Source of the DNA: Paenibacillus algicola
Lineage (GTDB): Bacteria; Bacillota; Bacilli; Paenibacillales; Paenibacillaceae
Direction: 5' to 3'
Assembly: GCF_005577435.1 (NCBI RefSeq)
Contig: NZ_CP040396.1
Location: forward strand, 1,253,501 to 1,317,500
Length of the DNA stretch: 64,000 nucleotides
The position numbers and the translations under genes are program-made. Positions 1 through 9,575 of the stretch are shown here, in pieces; position 1 is the stretch's first letter; the number at the start of each line of letters is the position of its first letter. Under the pieces are notes generated by a model, which was given only the letters and a program-made list of their open reading frames with translations, had not been told where the DNA came from and did no database searches.

Positions 1-71
1 GATTTCAGATCTGTGTCCTGCAGTCTTTTTTTGTCGATTTTCATTGAAAAAAATGTAATTTAAAAGAGGAA

Positions 72-1337
72 TTGGCGCTGCAGCAATCGAATTTAATCGA
101 AAGACTGAATCTCGTAATGACTGGATTGATGCATATGAATCTGAATCTGGATATGAACACTGTATTCATCTGCCTCGTCACAGGGCATGTGTTTACCATA
201 TTGTTAATTTGGGCATACCGCCGGGGGCATGACAGGGACCGGGCGGTTAATGCTTTTTATGCGGCAAAGATGCTGCAGGCAGGCGGATGGATGCTCGCCA
301 TGTTTCGCAATGAAGCCCCTGACCTCCTGACGGTATATGCGGCTAACACGCTGTTGTTCATGGCAGCTGCATGCGAGGCAGCAGCGCTGCTGCGGCTGGT
401 GGATGCCTTTGACCGACGTACCCGGGCCATGTATATCATGCTGACCGCCGGGTGCCTGATACTGTTTTATTCGGTTGCACTGGGGACGGGCATGGAGAAA
501 TACCGGATCGTTGCTGCCTCCTTCGGGCTGTCCCTGTACTTTATACTGCCAGCAGTCAAGATGCTGCGCCGCGCTCGTGCTTCTCTCTTAATGAAGATCA
601 CCGCCTTCACGAGCATCCTGATCGCAGGAGGCACCTTCGTAAGGGGCATCGTGGCTTGGACAACAGATGGGCCGACGTCACTGTATGAGCCGAATGTGTT
701 CCAGCCGCTCGCCTTCCTGCTTCTGTTTCTGCTCTTATTTATGGGTAACACCAGCTTTGTGCTGTTGTCCAAGGAGCGAGCCGATGCCGAGCTGCTGCGG
801 CTGGCCAGCTATGATGATCTGACCGGTGTGCGCAACCGCAGAACCTTCATTACCGAAGCGCGTCTGGCGCTGGAGCAGTGCCGCAGGAAAGGGGCACCGG
901 TTTCCTTTATGCTTATGGATGTAGATGAGTTCAAGGACATTAACGACACCTATGGCCATGATATGGGCGATCGGGTGCTGCAGGAGTATGCCGGTCTGGT
1001 TCAGGCAGCACTGGAGCCGGGAGATCTGCTGGGACGCTATGGCGGTGATGAGTTCGCGGTGCTGCTGCCCTTTGCCGACGAGCGAGCCTCTGATGTGGTA
1101 GCCGAGGCGATCCGGCAGGCAGCCGAGGATTCCCGGCATGGTTCTGGAATTCCGTTTGCGCTCAGTATCGGAGTGGTCACGGTGCATATGAAGGATAGGA
1201 TGTCCATCGACAAGCTGTACAAGCTGAGCGATATTGCACTTTATGAGGCGAAGCAGGCCGGCCGGAACCGGGTCATGCGGACCCTCCCGGACGTACATGC
1301 CAAGGGGGATGGCATTGCGGCGGAAGCGGCAGGGTAA
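72..1337 (+). CDS. Membrane-bound diguanylate cyclase (GGDEF)
   Basis: Predicted c-di-GMP synthase. The N-terminal half (about residues 20-230) holds roughly six hydrophobic segments. A GGDEF domain follows (about 240-400), with the YDDLTGVRNRR entry motif and an intact GRYGGDEF active site. The upstream inhibitory I-site position reads EPGD instead of RxxD, so product inhibition may be lost. The TTG start at 72 follows an AGAGGA box very closely. An ATG at 117 (MTGLMHMN) is an alternative start. No response-regulator or EAL domain is present. It stands alone and is followed by a strong terminator. Confidence 0.85.
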   Translation: MALQQSNLIERLNLVMTGLMHMNLNLDMNTVFICLVTGHVFTILLIWAYRRGHDRDRAVNAFYAAKMLQAGGWMLAMFRNEAPDLLTVYAANTLLFMAAACEAAALLRLVDAFDRRTRAMYIMLTAGCLILFYSVALGTGMEKYRIVAASFGLSLYFILPAVKMLRRARASLLMKITAFTSILIAGGTFVRGIVAWTTDGPTSLYEPNVFQPLAFLLLFLLLFMGNTSFVLLSKERADAELLRLASYDDLTGVRNRRTFITEARLALEQCRRKGAPVSFMLMDVDEFKDINDTYGHDMGDRVLQEYAGLVQAALEPGDLLGRYGGDEFAVLLPFADERASDVVAEAIRQAAEDSRHGSGIPFALSIGVVTVHMKDRMSIDKLYKLSDIALYEAKQAGRNRVMRTLPDVHAKGDGIAAEAAG

Positions 1338-1417
1338 GGGCAGCAGCAGACTAACGGCAAGGCGGTGCAGAGAGACTCTGGCCGTCTTTTTTATATATGC
1401 TGAGATCTGCCGGCTCT

Positions 1418-1479
1418 CCGCCCGGATAACGAGAAGCCGCGGCACATGCCGGTGCTCCTCGTTATCCGGGCGGCTTTTT
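1418..1479 (+). terminator. Rho-independent terminator after the GGDEF gene
   Basis: A perfect 16-bp inverted repeat (1418-1433 with 1458-1473) encloses a GC-rich 24-nt loop and is followed by CTTTTTC. Confidence 0.8.
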
Positions 1480-1521
1480 CGGGTAAAGATAAGGTACAAC
1501 AATCCCGAAGGAGTGAGGAAG

Positions 1522-2007
1522 ATGAAGGAATTTGATTACTCCCTGGATTACAAGCAGCTGGACCTTCGTCAGCAGCCGGAGCTGTACACGGTCGGACGGG
1601 GAGAGCAGGGAGTCCTGCTCGTCGAGCCGTACAAGGGTGAGATTTTGCCCCACTGGCGGTTCAAGACCCCGGAGATCGCAAGGCAATCCTCGGAAAAGAT
1701 ATACGAAATGTTTCTGAATTATAAAGATGAAGGCGATTTCGTCGGAATGGATATGGCCAGAAAATTTCTGCAGATGGGCTATACAAGGGCCCGCAGATAC
1801 ACGAACCATAAAGGCGGACGGAAATATTCCAAGGAGGACGGGGCCATTCTGCCTTACCAGAACGACAAGATCAAGGCGGAAGCGGCGGCGATTTTCAAAA
1901 AGAAATGGTTTGAAGCGAAGAGTGATCCTGATTATATCAGGATGAAGGAGGAGCACCGGGACCGGTATGAGCAGGAGGAGAAGCGGGAGAAGCAGAAGCA
2001 GCATTAA
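1522..2007 (+). CDS. DUF4385 family protein
   Basis: Uncharacterised cytoplasmic protein of about 161 residues, matching the DUF4385 family as I recall it (GRGEQGVLLVEPYK and ILPHWRFKTP near the N-terminus, MGYTRARRY and NHKGGRKY centrally). The C-terminus is a charged Glu/Lys/Arg helix. The start at 1522 follows GGAGTGAGGAAG. Reading could extend upstream without a stop, but that sequence lies in the terminator region and has no ribosome binding site. The family has no established function that I know of. Confidence 0.8.
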   Translation: MKEFDYSLDYKQLDLRQQPELYTVGRGEQGVLLVEPYKGEILPHWRFKTPEIARQSSEKIYEMFLNYKDEGDFVGMDMARKFLQMGYTRARRYTNHKGGRKYSKEDGAILPYQNDKIKAEAAAIFKKKWFEAKSDPDYIRMKEEHRDRYEQEEKREKQKQH

Positions 2008-2118
2008 GGATGCCGAAGCGGCGTAGGACATATGGAGCATTCCGGAGCAGCTGAAGAAGTTTGGAGCGGCAAACATCCGCAGGCTGAAATACGTTATAAT
2101 AGACATATCATCTACAAG

Positions 2119-2154
2119 CGGGGCTCCTGCTCATCGGCAGGGAGCCCGGTTTTG
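2119..2154 (+). terminator. Weak terminator-like hairpin before the ABC exporter
   Basis: GGGCTCC (2121-2127) pairs with GGAGCCC (2141-2147), followed by GGTTTTG. The short T-run makes it a modest candidate for ending the DUF4385 transcript. Confidence 0.4.
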
Positions 2155-2241
2155 TGCGGAAGTGGAGAAGCAGTCAGTTGATATCATCGGAGCCTTCCCA
2201 ATACATAGCAACAGAAGGACTCTCGCGGCGGAGGAATGGAC

Positions 2242-4011
2242 ATGGGTATCGTTTTTACGTTTTTGAACAAGTATCGGGTGGCTGCCCTGGCGGCACTGCT
2301 CATGATGATCATCGAGCTTGCCGTCGAGCTGTCGCAGCCGCTGATCATCTCCAAGATCATTGATGAAGGCATTCAGGAGAAGAATTTGACCGTTGTCTGG
2401 ACTTGGCTGGCGGTGCTGGCGTCAACCGCGGTAATCGCGTTTGCTGCCGGTATCGCGAGCTCTTTTTTCGCCGCACATGCAAGTCAGGGGCTGGGGTATG
2501 ACATGCGTGACAGGCTGTACGACAAGGTGCAGTCTTTCTCGTACGCAGTGTTTAACAAGTTCGCCACCTCCTCCCTGATCACCCGGCTGACCGGCGATGT
2601 GACACAGATTCAGGATACGGTGTTCATGGGACTGCGGTTTATGACCCGCGTTCCGCTCGTCGTCTCGGGAAGCATTATTATGGCGCTGGTCATTGATGTT
2701 CAGCTCGGATTGTGGCTGGCGCTGACGGTGCCGATGCTATCGATCTTTATCGCCTGGGTGATGAAGAAAGCCGCGGTTTCCTTCAGGCGGGTTCAGCAGC
2801 GTCTGGATGCCGTGAACGGCGTCATTCAGGAGAATCTGACCGGCATTCGGCTCATCCGCGTCTTCGTGCGCATGGGACATGAAATCCGCCGGTTCGCCTC
2901 CTCTTCAGAGCAGCTGATGCAGCGCACCGTATCCACACTGCGCATGACTGAACGGACAATGCCGTTCATTCTGATCGTGATGAATACCGCAATTATCGCG
3001 GTGCTCTGGTTCGGGCGGCGTGACATTACGACCGGCAATGCGTCCATCGGGGAGGTCGTCGCCGTGCTCAATTACTCTCTCCGCTGTATCGGGGCGATGT
3101 CGATGCTGTCAGGGCTGGTAATGGTACTATCCCGGGCAAGAGCCTCCGCGCTCCGGATTCAGGAAGTACTGGAGACAGAGGATGCTTCCTTGGAGGGTTC
3201 TGGGAAGCAAGATGGGGTCCGCGCTGGATTGTCCAAGCAGCCTGATATTCCGGTTATCGCGGGCGACGTTGAATTCAATCACGTAGGCTTCAGCTACCCG
3301 GGCAGCGATATTACGGTGCTGGAGGAGATCTCTTTCCGCGCGGCACCGGGGGAGCGGATTGCGATTATGGGAGCTACCGGAGCCGGCAAATCCTCGCTCG
3401 TCCAGCTCATTCCACAGCTCTATCAGGAGCATAAGGGCACGGTGCTGATTGACGGACAGGCAGCCCATAGCTACGCGCCGGACAGCCTTCGCGCCAGCAT
3501 TGGCTATGTGCCGCAGGAGGTGCTGTTATTTTCCGGTACCGTGAGAGATAATATCGCCTGGGGACGTCAGGATGCCAGCCTGGAGGACATTATGGAGGCG
3601 GCGAAGCAGGCCCAGATTCATGAGACGATTCTTCGGCTGCCGAAGAGATATGACACGATGCTGGGACAGCGGGGCGTGAACCTCTCCGGCGGTCAGAAGC
3701 AGCGCTTGTCGATTGCCCGGGCACTGGTCCGCAAGCCGGCGATTCTCATCCTGGATGACAGTACCAGTGCGCTGGATGTCAAGACAGAGTCGGCGCTGCT
3801 GCAAGCGCTGAAGGAGATTTCGTGCACGACCTTTTTAATTACGCAAAAAATCAGCTCTACCGTGTCGGCAGACCAGATTCTGCTGCTGGATGAAGGGCGC
3901 CTGATCGCCTGCGGCGAGCATGAAGAGCTGATGAACGATTCTGCACTGTACCGCCGAATCTATGAATCCCAGCATGAGGAGGAAACCGCGCATGTTCAGA
4001 GCCTTCATTGA
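2242..4011 (+). CDS. ABC exporter subunit, degenerate-site half (BmrC/YheI-like)
   Basis: Half-transporter with six membrane helices (about 1-300) fused to an ATPase domain (about 340-575). Walker A is GATGAGKSS and the signature is NLSGGQKQR. Walker B reads ILILDDSTSALD, with Asp where the catalytic Glu normally sits, and the H-loop His is Gln (LITQKISS). These are the hallmarks of the non-hydrolysing half of heterodimeric exporters such as B. subtilis BmrC. GGCGGAGGA lies 6 nt before the ATG at 2242; the ATG at 2236 is too close to it. The gene overlaps its partner by 20 bp. The substrate is unknown, with multidrug or peptide export typical of the family. Confidence 0.9.
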   Translation: MGIVFTFLNKYRVAALAALLMMIIELAVELSQPLIISKIIDEGIQEKNLTVVWTWLAVLASTAVIAFAAGIASSFFAAHASQGLGYDMRDRLYDKVQSFSYAVFNKFATSSLITRLTGDVTQIQDTVFMGLRFMTRVPLVVSGSIIMALVIDVQLGLWLALTVPMLSIFIAWVMKKAAVSFRRVQQRLDAVNGVIQENLTGIRLIRVFVRMGHEIRRFASSSEQLMQRTVSTLRMTERTMPFILIVMNTAIIAVLWFGRRDITTGNASIGEVVAVLNYSLRCIGAMSMLSGLVMVLSRARASALRIQEVLETEDASLEGSGKQDGVRAGLSKQPDIPVIAGDVEFNHVGFSYPGSDITVLEEISFRAAPGERIAIMGATGAGKSSLVQLIPQLYQEHKGTVLIDGQAAHSYAPDSLRASIGYVPQEVLLFSGTVRDNIAWGRQDASLEDIMEAAKQAQIHETILRLPKRYDTMLGQRGVNLSGGQKQRLSIARALVRKPAILILDDSTSALDVKTESALLQALKEISCTTFLITQKISSTVSADQILLLDEGRLIACGEHEELMNDSALYRRIYESQHEEETAHVQSLH

Positions 4012-5848
4012 ACCATTCCGTCAGCCGAGGCCCCGGTTTGAGCTGGGGGAGGGCAAAGGCATATTCACGGGGAAGAACAAGGTCCGCACCCGTAACTGGC
4101 AGGGGACGCTGAAGCGGATCTGGTCTTATCTGGCGAAGCGGAAGGGCAAGCTTGCCGTTGTATTGCTCATGGTGCTGCTCAGCTCCGCCTTAGGGCTTCT
4201 GGGCCCATTTCTGCTCGGTACCGCGGTCGATCAATTTCTGGAATCGGCGGGCAGCGCCAGCAGCGCGGATGACTGGACCTGGATCTATTTTCTGATCGGG
4301 CTGGGCGTCGTATTTATCCTGCAGGCGATCACGACCTGGCTGCATAACATCTGGATGATCGGCATCGCCCAGGAGACGGTATACCGCATGCGAACCGATC
4401 TGTTCACCCATCTGCACCGGCTGCCCATTCCGTTCTATGGCAAGCGGCAGCAGGGAGAAATTATGAGCCGCCTGACCAATGATATCGAGAATGTGAGCTC
4501 TACCCTAAATAGCTCCGCGATCCAGATCTTCTCCAGTGTACTGACGCTGGCGGGTACGGTTACGGTGATGCTGTGGCTCAGTCCGTTGCTGACACTGCTC
4601 ACCTTTACGGTCGTGCCGCTCATGGCAGCCGGGCTTCGCTGGATTACCCGGCGCACCGGGCCGCTGTTCAAGGAGCGGCAGCGCAACCTGGGCGAGCTGA
4701 ACGGCTACATTGAAGAAACCTTGTCCGGCCAGCGCGTCATCAAGGCGTTCTCGCAAGAGAAGCGGGTGCTGCGGGAGTTCCGGGAGCGCAATACGAAGAT
4801 TCGCATGTCCGGCTTCTGGGCACAGACGATTTCCGGCTTTATTCCGAAGCTGATGAACGGCTTGAACAATTTAAGCTTCGCCATCGTAGCCGGCATCGGC
4901 GGAATTATGGCTATCAAGGGCTATATTACGATCGGCGTGATTGTCATATTCGAAAGCTATGCCAGACAGTTTACCCGGCCGCTGAATGATTTGGCGAACC
5001 AGTGGAATACCCTCTTGTCCGCAATGGCAGGCGCAGAGCGCGTGTTCGAGGTGCTGGATGAAGAGGTGGAGTCCAGGGATGAGGGCCAGGCGGTGAAGCT
5101 GGAGCGGGTAGAAGGCAGCGTCTCCTTCCAGAACGTGTCCTTCTCCTATGAAGAAGACGGCGATACGCTGGATGGAATCACGTTTGAGGCGAAGCCTGGG
5201 GAGATGATTGCACTGGTCGGGCCGACAGGCGCGGGAAAGACGACGCTGATCCAGCTCTTGTCCCGATTTTATGATCCGAATCAGGGACAGATTTTACTGG
5301 ATGGACGGGATCTGTCGACCATTCAGCGCGAGAGCCTGCGATCTCACATGGCATTCGTGCTCCAGGATTCCTTCCTGTTCGAAGGGACGATTCGGGAAAA
5401 TATCCGCTACGGGCGGCTTCAGGCCACCGACGAAGAGGTGGAGGAGGCGGCCAAGCTGGCCAATGCGCATTCCTTTATCATGCGTATGAATGACGGCTAT
5501 GACAAGGTGCTGAAGCATGGTGGCAGCGGCATCAGTCAGGGACAGAAGCAGCTGCTGGCGATCGCCCGCGCGATCCTGGCGAACCCGTCCATCCTGGTGC
5601 TGGATGAAGCGACGAGCAGTATTGATACCGTGACCGAGATCAAGATTCAGGAAGGGCTGCAGCGCCTGATGAAGGGCCGGACCAGCTTTGTCATTGCACA
5701 CCGGCTGAATACGATCCGCCAAGCAGACCGGATTCTGGTGCTTCAGGACGGTCGTTTGCTGGAACAGGGCTGTCATGAGGAGCTGCTGGAGCAAAAAGGA
5801 TTTTATAGTGAGCTGTTCCACAGCCAGCTCAAGAAAACAGCCGACTAA
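3992..5848 (+). CDS. ABC exporter subunit, catalytic half (BmrD/YheH-like)
   Basis: Partner of the preceding gene. A hydrophilic N-terminal extension of about 45 residues precedes six membrane helices, then an ATPase domain with Walker A GPTGAGKTT, canonical Walker B ILVLDEATSSID and H-loop VIAHRLNTI. Its signature reads GISQGQKQ instead of LSGGQ. That defect belongs to the same composite nucleotide site as the partner's altered Walker B and H-loop, so one degenerate and one active site are predicted. AGGAGG lies about 9 nt before the ATG at 3992. The 20-bp overlap with the upstream gene implies coupled translation. Confidence 0.9.
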   Translation: MFRAFIEPFRQPRPRFELGEGKGIFTGKNKVRTRNWQGTLKRIWSYLAKRKGKLAVVLLMVLLSSALGLLGPFLLGTAVDQFLESAGSASSADDWTWIYFLIGLGVVFILQAITTWLHNIWMIGIAQETVYRMRTDLFTHLHRLPIPFYGKRQQGEIMSRLTNDIENVSSTLNSSAIQIFSSVLTLAGTVTVMLWLSPLLTLLTFTVVPLMAAGLRWITRRTGPLFKERQRNLGELNGYIEETLSGQRVIKAFSQEKRVLREFRERNTKIRMSGFWAQTISGFIPKLMNGLNNLSFAIVAGIGGIMAIKGYITIGVIVIFESYARQFTRPLNDLANQWNTLLSAMAGAERVFEVLDEEVESRDEGQAVKLERVEGSVSFQNVSFSYEEDGDTLDGITFEAKPGEMIALVGPTGAGKTTLIQLLSRFYDPNQGQILLDGRDLSTIQRESLRSHMAFVLQDSFLFEGTIRENIRYGRLQATDEEVEEAAKLANAHSFIMRMNDGYDKVLKHGGSGISQGQKQLLAIARAILANPSILVLDEATSSIDTVTEIKIQEGLQRLMKGRTSFVIAHRLNTIRQADRILVLQDGRLLEQGCHEELLEQKGFYSELFHSQLKKTAD

Positions 5849-5926
5849 ACAAGGGGCAGCCTGTCAGCCCATCCGTCAAGGGGTGGAGGTGTAAGGCTGC
5901 CCTTATGTATAAAGGAGACTTGCCTG

Positions 5927-6256
5927 ATGAAGGAGCTATTTACACTGGAAGACATTCACACCACACTTGCCAGCCAGCCGCTGGTGGTGCTCGTGCTCAA
6001 GACGCAGCATTGCGGGGTTTGCGAGGCCGTGCAGAGCAAGGTAGCTGCAATGCTGGAGCCGCGGGAGCATATTACCGGCATCTACGCCTATATGGAGCAT
6101 GCTCCGGAGGTCGCGTCCGCCTTTATGGCGCTGACTTCCCCGGTCGTTCTGGTGTTTTATGAAGGGAAGGAAGTATACCGTGCTGCCCGCTTTGTGCGGA
6201 TGGAGGAGCTGGAGGGGGCGCTGAACCGCTACGAAGAGGTGATGAAGCTGCCGTAA
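5927..6256 (+). CDS. Thioredoxin-like protein (CGVC)
   Basis: A 109-residue single-domain thioredoxin-fold protein. The active-site motif HCGVCEAV lies near residue 29, and the cis-Pro segment SPVVLVFY follows near residue 70. It has no signal peptide, so it is probably a cytoplasmic thiol-disulfide oxidoreductase. AAAGGAG precedes the ATG. It follows the ABC exporter by 78 bp and may be co-transcribed, as no clear terminator lies between. The partner protein is unknown. Confidence 0.8.
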   Translation: MKELFTLEDIHTTLASQPLVVLVLKTQHCGVCEAVQSKVAAMLEPREHITGIYAYMEHAPEVASAFMALTSPVVLVFYEGKEVYRAARFVRMEELEGALNRYEEVMKLP

Positions 6257-6337
6257 AACATAGGTTTTTGTAAGAAGGGTCAACAAAGTAGTTTTATTTC
6301 ACTCCCGGTACCCATACACATAAGGGAACGTGCCTGC

Positions 6338-7426
6338 GTGCACCTGAAAGCAACAATGTCTGAGCTGGGGGTGACTCACATCACTGTTCGCAGACGCAAT
6401 CCCAGATGGTTTGTCTCAACGACCCGGGCCTATCTTCATGCTGCCTACCGCACCAGACGGTCAAGGCCGATCTATCGTGAGCTGAGCTTCGCGGAGGACG
6501 ATTCATCATCCTTTGCAGCCGTGCTGCCCTATGGACGGATTTGCAAAGACGGTATGCTTGTGCTGACAAAGCGCTTCCAGCTGCTGCAGGATATTTCCTT
6601 TACCTTTCAGGGAGAGCATCTGAAGCCGGTTCGAAGAATACAGATGCTGCAGCAATGGAGAGAGAAGCCCGCAAGGTTTCTCGGGAGAACGGCGGCTTAT
6701 CTGTGCTCCGCCTCTCCCGGCAACTATTTTCACTGGATGCTTGATGTGCTGCCCCGGCTTTACTTGCTGGAGCAGAGCGGCATTCCAGTGGATACCTATA
6801 TTATGAACCGGACCACTCTTCACGCTTTCCATAAAGAAACGCTGGCGGCGGTGAACATTTCTCCTCATCAAATACTCGATGCCCGGCTTCACCTGCAGGT
6901 GAAGCGGCTTGTTGTAACCTCACCCATCACAAGGTATCAATTCAATGTGCAGCCCTACGTGATCCCGGTATCCATCCCGAAATGGGCTTGTCATTATTTA
7001 CGCAGCGTATTTATCCCTCCCGAGCTGGACCACCTCGGAACTGCAGGAAAAGGGAGGTATCTTTATATCAGCCGCAGGCATGCTGTCTACCGCAAAGTCG
7101 TCAACGAGCCGGAGCTGACAGAGGCTTTATCCACTCTCGGCTTTAAGGTCGTTCAGCTGGAGCATCTGCGTCATGCCGAGCAGGTACAGCTGTTTGTGGA
7201 AGCCGCCTGCATCGTAGCGCCGCATGGAGCCGGCTTGACGAATACGGTGTTCTGCCGGCCGGGCACACGAATTATTGAGTTATTTGCTTCCAATTATACG
7301 CCCTCTTATTACGAAATGATCAGTGCTCACATGGACCTTGACTATCATCGAATGGTCAGCGAGCCGGAGGAGGCATCGCTTGACTTTCGTGTCAATCCCG
7401 AGGATGTGCTGAAGCTGATCCGGTAA
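6338..7426 (+). CDS. Glycosyltransferase family 61 (DUF563) protein
   Basis: Predicted glycosyltransferase for capsular, exopolysaccharide or spore-surface glycans. It carries the GT61/DUF563 signature: GNYFHWMLDVLPRLYLLE (about 130-147), RYLYISRR (about 240), and the C-terminal block APHGAGLTNTVFCRPGTRIIELF (start given as APHGAGLTN). It is cytoplasmic, 362 residues, with a GTG start at 6338 following AAGGGA at 10 nt; an ATG at 6356 is possible. It opens a glycan cluster that continues with a sugar-nucleotide epimerase and GT2 enzymes. Confidence 0.85.
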   Translation: MHLKATMSELGVTHITVRRRNPRWFVSTTRAYLHAAYRTRRSRPIYRELSFAEDDSSSFAAVLPYGRICKDGMLVLTKRFQLLQDISFTFQGEHLKPVRRIQMLQQWREKPARFLGRTAAYLCSASPGNYFHWMLDVLPRLYLLEQSGIPVDTYIMNRTTLHAFHKETLAAVNISPHQILDARLHLQVKRLVVTSPITRYQFNVQPYVIPVSIPKWACHYLRSVFIPPELDHLGTAGKGRYLYISRRHAVYRKVVNEPELTEALSTLGFKVVQLEHLRHAEQVQLFVEAACIVAPHGAGLTNTVFCRPGTRIIELFASNYTPSYYEMISAHMDLDYHRMVSEPEEASLDFRVNPEDVLKLIR

Positions 7427-7480
7427 GCAGACGTAGAAACCGGTCGCCAAGGGAGGCACGATCTATATGGAGGTGAGAGC

Positions 7481-8557
7481 ATGCCGGTAGTCATGGTCAC
7501 CGGTTCGGCGGGCTTGATCGGCAGTGAGGCGGCAGCGTTTTACGCGGAGAAAGGATATGTCGTGGTCGGGCTGGACAACAATATGCGCCAGACGCTGTTT
7601 GGCTCGGAGGGCACAACGAGGGACAATGTGGAGCAGCTGAAGGAGAAGCACGGGTCCTCCTACATTCACTACGACACCGATATTCGCAATACCGCAGAGC
7701 TGGATGAGATTTTCACCAGGCACGGGAAGGACATTCAGCTCATTATCCACACTGCTGCTCAGCCCTCACATGACTGGGCGGCACGGGAGCCGTTGACGGA
7801 TTTCCATATCAATGCGACAGGCACCCTGAATCTGCTGGAAATGACGCGGACACATTGTGAAGACGCGGTTTTTATCTTTACATCCACCAACAAAGTATAT
7901 GGAGATCGGCCGAACAGCCTTCCTCTTGTAGAGCTGGCCAGCCGCTGGGAGCTTGAGCCTGCCCATGCCTGTTACAAGGGCATTGATGAGAGCATGTCTG
8001 TGGATCACTGCATGCATTCTTTATTCGGGGCCTCCAAGCTGGCAGCAGATCTTCTCGTACAGGAGTACGGACAATATTTCAATATGAGAACCGTATGCTT
8101 CCGTGGAGGTGTGCTTAGCGGCTCCAGACAGTCGGGTGTCCAGCTGCACGGCTTTTTGAATTATTTGATGAAATGCGCGGTGACGGACGTGCCGTACACC
8201 ATTTTTGGATATGAGGGCAAGCAGGTTCGAGATATTATTCATGCCAGCGACGTGGTCGCGGCGTTCCATGAATGCTTCCAAAACCCCCGCAGAGGCGGGC
8301 GGGTATACAATCTCGGCGGGGGCCGAGAGTCCAACGTATCCATCCTGGAGTCTATAGAGCTCATCACTCAAATTACAGGCAAGAAGCTCTCTTACAGCTA
8401 CATAGATCAGCCCCGTAAAGGGGATCATAAGTGGTACATTACAGACATGTCGCGCTTCAAAAAAGACTATCCCGCCTGGAGCCTCCAGGTTCCGGCGGGG
8501 CGGGTGATGGAGATCATCTATGCGGAGAATGCGTCCCGCTGGAAAGCCGGAGGCTGA
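7481..8557 (+). CDS. NAD-dependent sugar-nucleotide epimerase (CDP-paratose 2-epimerase-like)
   Basis: Extended short-chain dehydrogenase, 358 residues. The Rossmann motif GSAGLIGSEAA is at the N-terminus, with AAQPSHDWAAREP (about 94) and FTSTNKVYGD. The usual YxxxK catalytic pair reads FGASK: the Lys is kept but the Tyr is Phe. I recall the same sequence in other members of this CDP-paratose-epimerase-like branch, so it may be a family trait. GGAGGTGAGAGC precedes the ATG. It lies 54 bp after the GT61 gene, so both probably belong to one transcript. The exact substrate cannot be inferred. Confidence 0.8.
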   Translation: MPVVMVTGSAGLIGSEAAAFYAEKGYVVVGLDNNMRQTLFGSEGTTRDNVEQLKEKHGSSYIHYDTDIRNTAELDEIFTRHGKDIQLIIHTAAQPSHDWAAREPLTDFHINATGTLNLLEMTRTHCEDAVFIFTSTNKVYGDRPNSLPLVELASRWELEPAHACYKGIDESMSVDHCMHSLFGASKLAADLLVQEYGQYFNMRTVCFRGGVLSGSRQSGVQLHGFLNYLMKCAVTDVPYTIFGYEGKQVRDIIHASDVVAAFHECFQNPRRGGRVYNLGGGRESNVSILESIELITQITGKKLSYSYIDQPRKGDHKWYITDMSRFKKDYPAWSLQVPAGRVMEIIYAENASRWKAGG

Positions 8558-8575
8558 AGCCTTCGGCATCTCACG

Positions 8576-9556
8576 CTAGTAGGTATCGTTCCAGATTTTG
8601 AACATAGCACAGCTACGGCGGCTTCGTGATTGAAGACGGGGATACCATTCCCGGTTTAGCGGATTGTTCAGCAGTACGGCGGTTCGTAGCTGTCCTCTGC
8701 GGCGCAGCACCTGCAGCTTTCTGTAATCCCGGGGGGTATGGACAATGACAAACCGGATTCTAGGGAAGGCACCGGCAACATGTCGCTTGTAGAACAGACA
8801 TCCTTTTCTGGAGCCGATAATGGTCAGGAGGGGTGTCTGTTTTCGGGATGTGGATTGCTGACGCGAGATAGAATGAGAGGAGATGGTCATCAATTCCTTG
8901 ATCGTCTCCGTCATGTTTGTCTTGCCGAGCGAATCATCGCGGAGACGATAGTGATAGAGCACCTTCGGAACCTTCTCTATCGGTGAGATTTCAAACATCC
9001 GCAGCCACAGATCATAATCATACGATATGCGGTAGTTCGGATTGTACTGGCCAGCCGCATAGAACGCCTGCTTCGAGAAGGTCACAGACCCGTGGCATAA
9101 ATAACAGGTGAAATGCCGGGTCGCATAGATATCCTGCGGATCTCGAATGATATTGTACGATTCAATCTCCGGCGTAATCACAGCTTCATCTCCCATGCGA
9201 CCCATAATAAGAGAGCCCACGCCGATGCAGCCGGGATGGGCCTGCAAATAGGCTGCCTGCTCTGCAAGCCGGTTGCGATCGCTGAGATCATCGGCATCAT
9301 GAATGGCAATCCAGTCCCCGGCAGCATTCGCAATGCCCAGATTGAGACAGCGTGCAGCACCCTGATTGACTTCAACCGAAATGACCCTCAGCCGCGGGTC
9401 CTGAATGGAGCTCAAGATGTCCGCAGTCCGGTCACTTGAGCCGTCGTTCACCACAATAAGCTCAAAGTGCGGGTACGTCTGCCCCAGCACACTATGCACG
9501 GCTTCCTCCAGATACGCCTCTCCGTTATAAACCGCCATTACAACAGATATAAACAC
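8576..9556 (-). CDS. Glycosyltransferase family 2
   Basis: A 327-residue GT-A fold enzyme. The N-terminus ISVVMAVYNGEAYLEEAV is typical of GT2. VVNDGSSDRTADIL and IHDADDLSD (DxD-like metal site, near residue 95) follow. A GTG start at 9556 is preferred: GGGAG lies at good spacing, whereas longer forms run into the upstream gene. It is convergent with the epimerase gene and lies 19 bp after the next minus-strand gene, forming a two-gene operon. Confidence 0.82.
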   Translation of the reverse strand: MFISVVMAVYNGEAYLEEAVHSVLGQTYPHFELIVVNDGSSDRTADILSSIQDPRLRVISVEVNQGAARCLNLGIANAAGDWIAIHDADDLSDRNRLAEQAAYLQAHPGCIGVGSLIMGRMGDEAVITPEIESYNIIRDPQDIYATRHFTCYLCHGSVTFSKQAFYAAGQYNPNYRISYDYDLWLRMFEISPIEKVPKVLYHYRLRDDSLGKTNMTETIKELMTISSHSISRQQSTSRKQTPLLTIIGSRKGCLFYKRHVAGAFPRIRFVIVHTPRDYRKLQVLRRRGQLRTAVLLNNPLNREWYPRLQSRSRRSCAMFKIWNDTY

Positions 9557-9575
9557 ATAGCACTCTCCCTTCTGC

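Noticed and set aside
5851..5902. Terminator between the ABC exporter and the thioredoxin-like gene
   Set aside because: GGGCAGCC and GGCTGCCC can pair, but with a 33-nt loop and no T-run, so it is not called.
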